In this document: piece by piece, positions 36,188 to 47,191 of the stretch
Position numbering within the stretch: the stretch's first letter is position 1
Layout of the letters: every line of letters begins with the position of its first letter
Origin: Nicotiana tabacum
Taxonomy: Eukaryota > Streptophyta > Magnoliopsida > Solanales > Solanaceae
NCBI RefSeq assembly: GCF_000715075.1
Contig: NC_134084.1
Span: 102,404,411 to 102,468,410, forward strand
Reading direction: 5' to 3'
DNA length: 64,000 nt
Position numbers and translations under genes: made by a program
The notes under the pieces: model-generated
Database searches by the model: none
Told to the model about the DNA's origin: nothing
What the model saw: the letters and a program-made list of their open reading frames with translations, nothing else

Positions 36188-37542
36188 ATTTTTGAATGTT
36201 TGTATTTAGCATTATTTCGAAGATTGGAATGACAAAGGCAATTTATTCTGCTATCCGAAACACTATACCCTTTGTTTCCCCTTTGAGCCATACTTGTTTC
36301 TTTCCTACCCTCTCTTGGAATCAACGAAAATCAAGTATGAAAAAAAAACATCACTATTATTTAGTGAACTACGCTTGACCTGATTCCTCAAAGAAGGATA
36401 CGTAGGCGCCTCACGGCTCGGTCATAGGGTGCACAATATACATAAAATGTGCACAAAAAGAAACATCAAGAGACCCCAATCAAGGAACTGGGGCAAGAAT
36501 TGTATTGGAAATAAGAAAAAGATTCCAAGAGTTGTAATATTAAACACATACCAAAACTGTTTAGCTTTTAATACCTTTTCCATTTCTAACCCCATACCAG
36601 AAAGACCTTTCGACCAATCTTAGAAAAATGCTGAGTCAAGCAAATGAAGATGGTTCATAATACTCTGGTACAAACAAGAAAAGAAAGTAAAAATGAGAGA
36701 GTCTTATAGGTGAAAACCCACACGGGCACCATAAGGCGACGGAAGTTGAGAGAAAAGTAAAAGGAGAGAGTCTTATTGGTGAAAACCTTTATAGGCACCC
36801 TAAGGCGAAAAGGAAGTGAGAAATGAACAAATGAGGAAAGTTTATCGGTAAAAACTCTTTGAGACGTTGCAAGTCCAAAAGGTCTGTGAAATGAAAAATG
36901 AAGTTGGGTTATGGAAATTTTGGCAAAAACAAAAATGAGACAATTGAAAGGAGATTGATCAAAAGACTGGGTTGATTAATCCAAAATGCATACCCTGATC
37001 ATTGGTGCCAGTAATTCCAATCAGATAAGCCCTTTATTCCTTTTCCAACAGTCATCCAAACTTGGATTTTTCTTTTCATTCTATGATTGTCGAAATCAGC
37101 GTATTTCGTTACTAATAATCTTACTTTCTAAAAAGCTTTGAGATAAGTTTTATTCCAAACAAATAAGAAGGAATGTCAAGGTATACTACCAAGATTCAAG
37201 GTTACAAAATACAGCCACGAAAGGTAGGAGATAAAAGATATGGGTATAAGAAAGGTGAAATCAAAAGTGGATCAGCAAAGTTAGAAGAGACATATGATTA
37301 CAGTTAAAAGGGTTCGAAGGAAAGCATACAGAGGAGAATCCTATAGTCAAGAATCAATTACAAGGACAAAACAGTCAGTCTTTTCAACCATTCCAGAGCA
37401 ACAAAGAGAAATGAAGAGAAGCATCACCATCGGCAAGAATACCCCAGTCAACCACCCTGCTTTAAACTAACGAAGTTTTCTTTGATTTAAAATAGGAGCA
37501 AATACAATATTTGTGTCAGGAAATACCTGGTAAAGAATTAAA
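36188..37542 (+). other. 3' untranslated region of element B, first part
   Basis: It contains the hairpin module B2 and repeated phrases such as 'gagagtcttat...ggtgaaaac' at about 36695 and 36765. Blocks match 5990-7640 of A in reverse complement. No coding sequence is supported. Confidence 0.75.
36369..36405 (+). ncRNA. Hairpin module B2 (after integrase)
   Basis: CTACG, 11 nt, TCCT, 6-nt loop, AGGA, TA, CGTAG. It lies about 180 nt after the integrase stop. Confidence 0.6.
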
Positions 37543-38952
37543 GAAGTCAGGCATCCACCTGGAGAATGAGGATGAGAATTGAAGAAGTCAGGCGTCCACC
37601 TGGAGAATGAGGATGAGAAAAGAAGAAGTCAGGCGTCCACCTGGAGAATGAGGATGAGAAAAGAAGAAGTCAGGCGTCCACCTGGAGAATGAGGATGAGA
37701 ATTAAAGAAGTCAGGCGTCCACCTGGAGAATGAGGATGAGAATTAAAGAAGTCAGGCGTCCACCTGGAGAATGAGGATGAGAATTAAAGAAGTCAGGCGT
37801 CCACCTGGAGAATGAGGATGAAGAAAAAAAAAAGAAGTCAGGCGTCCACCTGGAGAATGAGGATGAGAATTGAAGAAGTCAGGCGTCCACCTGGAGAATG
37901 AGGATGAGAAAAGAAGAAGTCAGGCGTCCACCTGGAGAATGAGGATGAAGAATTAAAGAAGTCAGGCGTCCACCTGGAGAATGAGGATGAGAATTGAAGA
38001 AGTCAGGCGTCCACCTGGAGAATGAGGATGAGAAAAGAAGAAGTCAGGCGTCCACCTGGAGAATGAGGATGAGAATTAAAGAAGTCAGGCGTCCACCTGG
38101 AGAATGAGGATGAGAAAAGAAGAAGTCAGGCGTCCACCTGGAGAATGAGGATGAGAATTAAAGAAGTCAGGCGTCCACCTGGAGAATGAGGATGAGAATT
38201 AAAGAAGTCAGGCGTCCACCTGGAGAATGAGGATGAGAAAAGAAGAAGTCAGGCGTCCACCTGGAGAATGAGGATGAGAATTAAAGAAGTCAGGCGTCCA
38301 CCTGGAGAATGAGGATGAGAATTAAAGAAGTCAGGCATCCACCTGGAGAATGAGGATGAGAATTAAAGAAGTCAGGCGTCCACCTGGAGAATGAGGATGA
38401 GAATTGAAGAAGTCAGGCGTCCACCTGGAGAATGAGGATGAGAATTGAAGAAGTCAGGCGTCCACCTGGAGAATGAGGATGAGAATTGAAGAAATCAGAC
38501 GTCCACCTGGAGAATGAGGATGAGAATTGAAGAAGTCAGGCATCCACCTGGAGAATGAGGATGAAGAATTAAAGAAGTCAGGCGTCCACCTGGAGAATGA
38601 GGATGAGAATTAAAGAAGTCAGGCGTCCACCTGGAGAATGAGGATGAAAATTAAAGAAGTCAGGCGTCCACCTGGAGAATGAGGATGAAGAAAAAGAAAA
38701 AGTCAGGCGTCCACCTGGAAATACCTGGTAAAGTTAAAAAGAAGTCAGGCGTCCACCTGGAGAATGAGGATGAGAATTGAAGAAGTCAGGCGTCCACCTG
38801 GAGAATGAGGATGAAGAAAGAAAAGAAGTCAGGCGTCCACCTGGAGAATGAGGATGAAGAATTGAAGAAGTCAGGCGTCCACCTGGAGAATGAGGATGAA
38901 GAATTGAAGAAGTCAGGAGTCCACCTGGAGAATGAGGATGAGAATTAAAGAA
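37543..38952 (+). repeat. 41-bp minisatellite in the 3' region of element B, about 34 units
   Basis: The core 'gaagtcaggcgtccacctgg' is followed by 'agaatgaggatgag' and a short A-rich tail that varies (aattaaa, aaaagaa, aattgaa). One interruption near 38718 repeats the phrase 'aaatacctggtaaag' that also precedes the array at 37520. Long open frames on the minus strand are repeat artefacts. Confidence 0.97.
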
Positions 38953-39498
38953 GCAGTCAAGGCACCCACCTGAAGAACGAGGGAATGAAATTGAAGTATT
39001 GAATCCAAAAGCCCACTCATATGAGAAAGGAGCACACTTAGAATCAATAAAGCAGAGGAGTCCAACAGAATCCCCAGCAAGAAACAACAAGAGTTCCAAA
39101 AGGAATACGGAATAAGCCAAATGCCCAAGAGTCACCAAGATATCAAGACAACAAGAAACGCAAGGGCATGATATAGATAGGATTTTTATAATTCCTGTAC
39201 CATAATCTAATTTAATTTTTGTATTACTTTTGAAGTAAGGTGTAATAAGGAGGTCAGCAAGCAGTAAAAACAGCACGAAGCAGCAGTAACATCACAGTCC
39301 CACGGTAGTCCCAGCTACCCAAAATTCCCGAACTACATTGACCTGATTCCTTTATAGCCAAGGATATGTAGGAAACCTTTGAAGCAGAGGTTCGGTCAAA
39401 TATTTCAAAAAATGCTTCCCACGGAGTATTCGAACGGGCAAAAATCGCTCGTATCCGCTCACTTTATCTTTGTACGAAAACTCTTCGAGTTTCCGCAC
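38953..39498 (+). other. 3' untranslated region of element B, last part
   Basis: This unique sequence after the minisatellite includes hairpin module B3. The last 150 bases ('cggagtattcgaacgggcaaaaatcg') match the start of the 3' region of A at 3492-3560 in reverse complement. Confidence 0.75.
39333..39371 (+). ncRNA. Hairpin module B3 (near PPT)
   Basis: CTACA, 10 nt, TCCTT, 7-nt loop, AAGGA, TA, TGTAG. It is the counterpart of A3. The outer stem carries a compensated G-C to A-T change relative to B1 and B2. Confidence 0.6.
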
Positions 39499-39511
39499 AA
39501 AGAGGGGCAGC
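39499..39511 (+). promoter_or_regulatory. Polypurine tract (PPT) of element B
   Basis: AAAGAGGGGCAGC directly precedes the 3' LTR start TGTGAGC. It is identical to the PPT of element A. Confidence 0.93.
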
Positions 39512-42500
39512 TGTGAGCACGTGATTTTTGCCTTACGAAAAAACTACTCCAAAATAAATCAAAAAATAAAATAAATTTCTTTTACTGTGTAATTTTTGAA
39601 TTTGCGTGGTGTTAAATACTTGTGTTATGTCCGTAAGTGTTTACATTGTCATAATAAAATGAAAAAAATAAAATAAAATACATATTGCATGCATATGGGA
39701 TTTAATTATGCATTTAAGAGATAATTTAAATAAAATCACAAAAATATGCATTGGTTCTATTTTAAATGTTTCACTGTGTGATTGATGTTTTGTCTATGTG
39801 TTAAATAATTGTTATAGGGTAATTAATATATTTTTGTGAAGTTAAAATTGTTTTATAATTTAAATTGGAAATTTAACTTGGAAAAATGAAATAGTTGAAA
39901 AGGAAATAAAAAAATAATCAGACCTGGATTTAAATCCAGGCCCAAACCAAATTACCCCTTTTAGCCCAGGTCCGGCCCAGTCCGAAAAGAGTCAAAACGA
40001 CAGCGTTTAGTCGTGGTTCATCATGGACCGTTCGATCAAATCCAATCAACGGATGAGATCTCATCACCCTAACCCACAATCCTTACCCGATCCAACACCC
40101 GGTACAACCCGTTCCCCCAAACTTAAGCCAAACGGCGTCGTTTGATTAAGTAAATAAATCCTGACCACTCATCCTATTAGATCTAACGGTCAGCATTAAC
40201 CCACCTCGTCCCTATATAAGCCCATAATCCTTACCCCGGCCCCTAACTGAACACCCCCCTCCTACACTGTTCATCATCGTCTCCCAAACCCCCACTCCTA
40301 ACCCTAGCCGCCCTAAGACCCCAAAGCCTGAAACCCGGCGGCATCAACGCCGCCGGTCACCACCTTAACAACCTAGAACCCCCTGAACATCCTTTATCCA
40401 GTTATGCTAGCCACTTGGCTCGAATCTGCTTGAAGGTTCTCGAATTTTCATTTGAAGATTCGAGCCGAGTTTAGATCTAAACCTAACAGCCCCAAATCGA
40501 CACCATAGCTTCCCCTAACCACCCTGAGTATGGATCTATTGTTTGTTTGGCTCGAATCAGTTCCGAGTTTCTCGAATCTTCTTTTGAAGATTCGGACCAA
40601 ACAAGAACAAACTCAGATTTGTTTTAAGCTGACACCAAATGACCCCTAGGCTACCCTCACCCTTGTATCATGTTTGGTTCTCCTCGAATCTGACCAGAAA
40701 TGGTTAAATCCCAAATCGAACTTTCAAGAACCCTAAAAATACCAAACTTTTGGATTCCGTTCATATTAAATAAAGATTGAGGTTTAATCGACCTTAGTCG
40801 AAGTATTTTTAGTGGAAAATACTTCGACTAAGGTCTGTTTGATTTCAAACAAAAATCCAAATCCAAGTTGAGTTCGAGTCGGAATAAAATTGAAGATTCA
40901 AAGGTATTTTTTCTATTTATTTTGTGTATTATACGTGTATTTTTGTGTTTGTTTTAATCTGTGTAATTTTCCCATCTTTTATTATCATACTGTCTCCTAC
41001 CCGTCTACTTGATTTTAAATGTGAATTGTTTCTGTTGGTTGTGCTTAGCTACAATGTGTGTAATCGACTCGATTAAGTTCGTCGATTAGTTATATTATGA
41101 ATTCTCATTCATAATAATACTGATTGAAACAATCTGTTTCTATTTTTATGTACTGTTTGTTGACAGATATTGTAGATAATCATTTTAAACTAATACTCGT
41201 CAGTTAAATCATCCTGGTTTATATGAATCTGTCAAAATAAGTGTTGTATATATGTTATTGTCTGAACATTAAAGTTTCAGGGCATTGTCAGTATTGACAA
41301 TGATCCTGTGTGTGTTTGATTTTGGTTCAATGTTAAGTCCAGTCTGAATTGTTATGATAATTTCAGTAATATGTTGTTATGATGTTAGTTCTGAATTCAG
41401 TGTAATATTGCTGTAATGTCAAGTTTGAATTCAAGTTTACAAAAGTTGGTCAAATACAATTGTGTTAGGAGGTTAATGGGATTGGTTATAGCTGTAAATC
41501 AGAAGGATAATTAAGTTTATACAGATTTTAGAATCTGTTTTGCAGTAGGTTCTGATTTTTTCAGTAATAACATCAGGATTTCAGGGGCATTTCTGGGAAT
41601 GAAACAGTAAAAACATGGTGTTAGTGCTAGTGTATTATAATGTAATGTTAGTGGCTATAGTTTAAGATACTAATGGGAAACAAGGGATAATGGGGCTGCT
41701 GAAAATCAAGTTAGGATCATATAAAGTATTAAAAAGTAGTTTTTAATGGAAACTTTCTAATTTTTAAAGGGATAAAGGGTCCATCCAGCATTAAAAGGGT
41801 GCAACCAGCCCTGTATAAATACAGGAGCTAGACAGACAGAATGAGGAGGAGTTTTTCAGAGAAAAAAGAGTTTAGAGAGACTCAGATTTTGAAAGAGAAA
41901 GATCTGATTTTTAAGGCATTAGGGAATATACACACAGAGGTACACATACACAGAAAGCTTTTCAGAGATAGGGATCAGTTTTTAGAAGAAGAGAGTTTGA
42001 GAGATTTTAGGAGAGGAAGAAGAAACAGAAAAGGAACAAAAAGAACAGTCACACACACACACAGATATACAGCAGCAGAAACTGAAAAATCAGAAAAAAA
42101 AAATAGGAATTTGAAACTGAAAAGAAATTGAAATCTGAAATATTGTTCTTTTGTTGAATCTGTTCAACCTTACTTGGTTCCACTGGTTCAGTTAACATCT
42201 CAAGTGTCTTTTAAAAATAGCTGTACTGTGCATCTGTTTTCTTCGGATCTTATTATTGCTCAAATCTGTGGGAATACTGGTATTTCGCTGTTTTTGTTAC
42301 TGCTGCAATTGCTGAAACTTACTTCTTCTACCTCCATTTCCAGGTACATATCCTTTTAAATTCTATGTAGGAAAGAGATTCAGTATGACGGATAAATGAA
42401 GATTGAATTGTAATAATATCTTTATTCATTCGAGTTCTTTAATTAAAAACTCAGTTTTGTTTCTGGATCAAATAAGCAGTATATGTTGATAGGATGACTG

Positions 42501-43965
42501 TAAGTTAAATATCTTTTATTGAAGACTGTATAAGTGTTGTGACAAGGTTAATTTTCTAAATTTTCATTAAAGTATAGTTGTGATTAAGATTGTCAAGGTA
42601 GGAAACATGGCATAAAGTGGGCCATTATTTAAATTTTATGGTGTTGTTAGTTAAGTAAAGAGTAATGTAGAAATATCAAGAAAACTACATTACTAACTCT
42701 TGTTGTTAAATAAGGTTTAGATGGTATATGTTTATAAAGATAATAGATGTGTGTATAAACGTTGGTGAAAGGTGATATGATATAGCTTGTTACGATGTTA
42801 AAACGTTATGAATGTTTACGACATATAGTTAAGTTGCATGTAAGGTAATTTTATTGAAGGAACTTGTATAATAACTCCTTTCCTATAAACCCGATGCCTA
42901 TCTACCTTCATAAAACAAATTGACCAAATAATTAGGTCTATTAGATTAAAAGCGAGTATATGAGAATGAAACGAGATGTATAAGCACCAATTACCACACT
43001 TTATATCAATGGTAATCAGAAATAAGAATTTGTTAGTTTCATATACAATTTATCCTTTGGCATACATATATATGTTGTATTTGCTAAAAATCAAATTTTT
43101 ATCCTTTCACCGAGAATTTGAATAGTCTTGGGATGAACATTAATACTCGGATATTATAATCAACGGGCAACATTCAATAAAGTGTGAATTCTTTTTTTCA
43201 AGAATTAAGAGGTATTTTAAATGAAGATTTCTCATAATATAATAAACAATTGGTGGAAAAATCCCTGATATCATTATAAATATTTTGCGCAATTAGGGAT
43301 ACGTTCGCGTACCCTGATTATATTTTTAAAAGCAAAAAATTCGGATTATGCGTACGCGCAATTTCGAGCGAATATTTAATAAAAGGATTTTTCCAAAGGC
43401 GTTAAATCAATTTCATAAAAACCCGAGATGTACGGTTCACTATTCAAGAAAAACAAATATTCTTGATTCGACACAATTTCGAAAAATGATTGTTTAATAA
43501 ATATATTACCAAAAGTTATCGTGTACACGTACGCGTGACACAATTCCGCATTTTTAAAATTTATAACACGAATATACGTACGCGTAATTCGATTCAAAGA
43601 AGGGTCCTCAATCACAATAAGTATAAGCGGTAGTAAAATCATGTAACATCAATATATTTAATAAAATCAAGATAATTAAGCCAATAATAAAAACAGTTAA
43701 GCGACCGTGCTAGAACCACGGAATTCGGAAATGCCTAACACCTTCTTCCGGATTAACAGAATTCGTTACTCAGGATTTCTGGTTCGCAGAATAACAAACA
43801 GAGTCATATTCTCCTCGATTCAGGGATTGAAATTGGTGACTTGGGACGCCTTAAAAATCACAGGTGGCGACTCTTAAATAATTAAATAAATCCCGTTTCG
43901 ACTGTCCTTCAATTGGAGAAAACTCCCCACGCGCCCCGCGGGCGCGGTAAAATAGAGGTGCGACA
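39512..43965 (+). repeat. 3' LTR of element B
   Basis: The LTR is 4454 bp, matching 21224-25686 with about forty small differences by eye. These include loss of one copy of a 9- or 10-bp repeat ('gatggtattgatggtat' to 'gatggtat') near 42720. It ends GAGGTGCGACA. Confidence 0.96.
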
Positions 43966-43970
43966 CAAAA
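43966..43970 (+). repeat. Target site duplication of element B, right copy (caaaa)
   Basis: It matches 21219-21223 and marks re-entry into element C. Confidence 0.95.
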
Positions 43971-45182
43971 CAACTGTGCAAAAAGTGCACAGTCTCTGAC
44001 CAGTGACCGTGCGGCCGCAATACCACTTTGTGCGGTCCGCACCGGCCAAAGAAAATATTGCCAAGTTTCTGAAGATGGCTAGTGCGGCCGCGTCCTTGCT
44101 TGTGCGGTTCGCACCGGTGAAGGCCAAGAATGATCAGTCTCTGAACTGCGTTCACGCGGCCGCGTCCCACTTTGAGCGGTCGGCGTGGTTCTCATGCGTC
44201 CGCAGCTCGTCTCATGCGGCTGCAGCTCGTCTAATGCTGTCCGCGTGCCTTCGTTTCAGCATCAGGTAAATGGTAAAGTCCCAGTGCGGCCTGCGATCGT
44301 GTTCACGTGGCCGCACTGGACAGTAAGTGATGGGCCCCACTGTGTTTCCTATAAATAGACCATTAGGATCTTCATTAGAACTTTTCGCCAAAATTAACCC
44401 CTGAGCCCTAAAAGTTACTGTTCACATTCAGAGACCCCTCTTAGTGTTAATATCAAGAGCATTTCTTCGCTTTCCTGGTAACATATCTCTCACATTAGTC
44501 TTTACTTAGTATTAATTTAAACTTTATACATGTTTCCCTAGTCATAACTTCTTCGTTTTTCTTTTTTGTTCTTCGTCGTTTCATGATTAGGATAGTTTTA
44601 TATTGTTCTTGTTGTTCTTTAAAATGATGGGCATGTTATAAATGAGTAGGGAAAAAGTAGGATGCTAAAACGTGACAGACTTGAGTTTTTTGTAAAACCC
44701 TAATTGCCCCTGTAATGAAAGCCCAGCGCGACCGCAATCCCTGATTATGCTGTCCGCATGCCTTTTACGCGGCCACATCATTCTGTTACGCAGTCCGCGT
44801 AAGCCTTGAGCCTAAAGGTTGATACTTCCCAGCGCAGACGCACGCCTTGTTTGTGCGGTCCTCTCCATGCCCCACGCGACCACATCCCATGTTTGCGCGG
44901 TCTGCGTGGGTGAGGTTCAGAGGGCACCAGTTTTTAATAGTATGGCCAATGCGGCCGCATGAACAGTTTGTGCGGACCGCGTTGGCCCCCACCCCTTGTT
45001 CATGCGGTCTGCATGGTTCCTAATCAGAGAGGTGTTCATTTCCCAATTTGGTCAGTGCGGTCCGCATGCCTTGTTTGTGCGGTCTGCACTACTATCATCT
45101 GTTCTCTGTCTGTGTTTCTGTTCTGTACTTAAACTCTGCAATTGCCTGAACTAACAATGTTAGAAATATTTGTGTGCAGGAA
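43971..45182 (+). promoter_or_regulatory. Promoter-like segment upstream of ORF3 in element C
   Basis: Two clusters of GC palindromes (tgcggccgca and tgcggtccgca words at 43995-44330 and 44720-45095) flank a TATA box and an A+T-rich part. A candidate splice donor (CCTG/GTAACA near 44479) and an acceptor (TTTGTGTGCAG/GAAATGG ending at 45179) would remove the second cluster and place the ORF3 start codon just after the junction. The layout resembles U3 of the 3' LTR of C (49228-49725). Promoter activity and splicing are inferred. Confidence 0.5.
44349..44358 (+). promoter_or_regulatory. TATA box in the ORF3 upstream segment
   Basis: CTATAAATAG is identical to the TATA box in the 3' LTR of C at 49716-49725, and likewise follows the GC-palindrome cluster. 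Confidence 0.55.
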
Positions 45183-47191
45183 ATGGTTAAACAACGAGGG
45201 CGTGGAGCTAAACAACCCGGACGAGGAGCTGACCCCTCCCGGGGAGGTAAAGCAAAATTGAAGAAACTCACTCCCCAACCAAAGCTAAAAACAAGAAAGC
45301 AGGTGATGAGTGATGAAGAACAGTCGGGGAGTGAGTACCTCCCCTCCCAGGATGTCTCAACTGATTCGGGGAAAGCCCCCGCAGGCCCAGCTAAAGCTCC
45401 AACTGTTATACAACCTGAGTCGTCTGAGGGCTCAGAAGCAGGCAGTGCCAAATACTCCACCTCCCCCACAGCTTCAGAATCCAGGGAGGGTGCAGAAGAT
45501 AAAAACAAGAGTGATGAGGAGGTCCCGGACAGTGGGGTACTTAGAGTTGAGGGAATTGAAAGAACTAGAAACCCAGTTGTATGGCAGGACAGATTTGTCA
45601 GCGAGGTGGCCTTTCATAAATTCCGGGAAGTGTGGCCCAAGAAGAAGGCGATTCCAGAAAGAAGAGTAGTCACCCGGGATTTGTTACCCTACCTTCCCCG
45701 AGTCCATGAACAATTTCTTACTAAAGTGGGGTGGGATTTCTTTAAAATGAGCTGGTCGATGCAAATGAACATATGGTGAAGGAATTCTACAGCAATGTGT
45801 CCCACACAAAAGAAGGGTCAATTGCAACCAAAGTGCAGAATAAGAAGATAGTGTTCTCGGGATAGGCGTTGAACGAATGTTTGGGTTTCAATGAGGAGGA
45901 TGACTCTCTGTACAGAGAGAAGTTAGCATTGAAAGAGGAAGCTCGTCCTTGGGTGGCACAGTTCTTAGCTCAGCCTGGTGCTTTTCCGGAGTGGATTCAG
46001 GTGGGGAAGAAAATATTGCGAAAGGACCTCAATTTTGAGGAGAGAGGATGGTTAACTTTTGTATGCAACAGGTTGGACCCTTCGTCCCATGACCAGACCA
46101 TTCCAATCGCCCGAACGGTTCTCATTGCATCTATCATGGTAGGTTTCCCCATCAATATGGGGAATGTTATGTACAGTGTGATCACATCCATTGGCATTGA
46201 TACGGACAGAAACTACCCCTACCCGAACACCCTAACAATGTACTTTGAAGATGCAAAGGTGAAAAAATAACCCTTCGATTTTGGAGTCCGGCCGGTGTCC
46301 CCGTTATCATGGTTTAATATTCAGGGGCCGGACAACCCGAAGGGGGATAAGAAGGGAAAAACATCCACCTCTGCCCCGACTGGCCAGTCTGAGGAGCCAG
46401 TTGCGGTAGAGGCCTCTATTGAGCCACCTACTCCTGCTGCCACTACTGTTCCGGACATCCCATCCTCCTCTACAGGTCCCAGTTCTTCAACTGGCCTAGT
46501 GGTTCCCACATCCAAATCCAACCCCCTCACGGCCCAGCAGTTAGCAAAGACATTGGCCAGTTTGAACAACTGGATGTCAGTCTCGACATCCAAGTTGTCC
46601 ACTTTGGCTACCACAGTTGCGGCCCAGTCTGTTCCAGCCACCGTTGAGATTCCTTAGTCCATTGAGGAGACATTGAAGACACTCCTGGCCAACCAGGAGA
46701 AGATTTTGGCTACTCAGGCTGCCTTGACAAAGGCAGTTGATGCACAGGGCAAAGCTCTAAAGGAGCTTGCCAGAGAACACAAGAAGATGAGAAACTCCCG
46801 GGCATCTAAGGAAGAGGTGAAGGAGCTCCGAGCTGAGGTTGACAAGCTAAAGGCAGACCAGCTGCCTTTAGACTTGTTCTTTGATGAGTTAGCACCTCCA
46901 CCAGCAGTAGTTGTACCGGAGCCACAGCAGGAGGAGGATCCTAGGCAACCAAGGAAGAAGAGGAAACTTCCTAGCACTGAGGGTGTTGTGATAGAGGTAG
47001 CACAGGTTCAGGAGGATACTTTCAGTGCTCCACCAGATGTTCAGCCGGTCCATGACCCGGCCCCTGTCCCAGCAGCAGAGCAGCAGCAGGCTGGGAACCA
47101 GTCTGAGGTTCCCGCCAGTACAGAGGACCAAAGGACCACTGATCAGCCCATCAACAGACCAGGGTGTTCTATATTCTTTCTCTGTTTATAA
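45183..47191 (+). pseudogene. ORF3 of element C: putative plant transposon protein (Transposase_32-like), broken
   Basis: ATG 45183 opens a basic, Gly/Arg-rich start ('MVKQRGRGAKQPGRG') and a Ser/Glu-rich linker. A conserved part follows, with 'VVWQDRFVSEVAFHKFREVWP', 'DDSLYREKLALKEEARPWV' and 'IASIMVGFPINMGNVM'. I recognise it as the plant transposon protein family common in Solanaceae (Transposase_32 type). The C-terminal third is Pro/Ser-rich, then charged and coiled-coil-like ('LKELAREHKKMRNS'). Breaks are a one-base shift near 45750, TAG at 45863-45865, TAA at 46268-46270 and TAG at 46655-46657. Athila elements often have an extra ORF after integrase, sometimes called env-like. I see no signal peptide or membrane segment, so an envelope role is not supported. 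Confidence 0.75.

Larger units (their letters stand above)
21224..43965 (+). mobile_element. Element B: Ogre/Tat-like Ty3/gypsy retrotransposon, 22.7 kb, full structure but defective genes
   Basis: LTRs, PBS, ORF1, gag-pro, candidate intron, RT, two RNase H regions, integrase, 3' region with minisatellite, PPT and target duplication are all present. Large size, long LTRs, an ORF before gag, an intron between protease and RT, and dual RNase H are the published hallmarks of Ogre within the Tat clade. The LTRs differ at roughly one percent by eye, so the insertion is fairly young. Stops at 27435, 29143, 31099, 31984, 35201 and 35909 and a frameshift near 33750 make it non-autonomous. Confidence 0.95.

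Noticed and set aside
4324..38952. CRISPR-like regularly spaced repeats
   Set aside because: The arrays are head-to-tail minisatellites without unique spacers, in a plant retroelement.
38734..39276. 180-codon open frame on the minus strand over the B minisatellite
   Set aside because: Most of it is repeat translation (SPGGRLTS units). An antisense gene in this region is known in some Tat elements, but nothing here supports it.
21224..43965. Endogenous pararetrovirus (caulimovirus) instead of a retrotransposon
   Set aside because: LTRs, a PBS, a DDE integrase and a 5-bp target duplication are present, and there is no movement-protein-like frame.
45183..47191. Envelope gene in element C
   Set aside because: There is no signal peptide, transmembrane segment or furin-like site. 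The conserved part matches a plant transposon-protein family instead.
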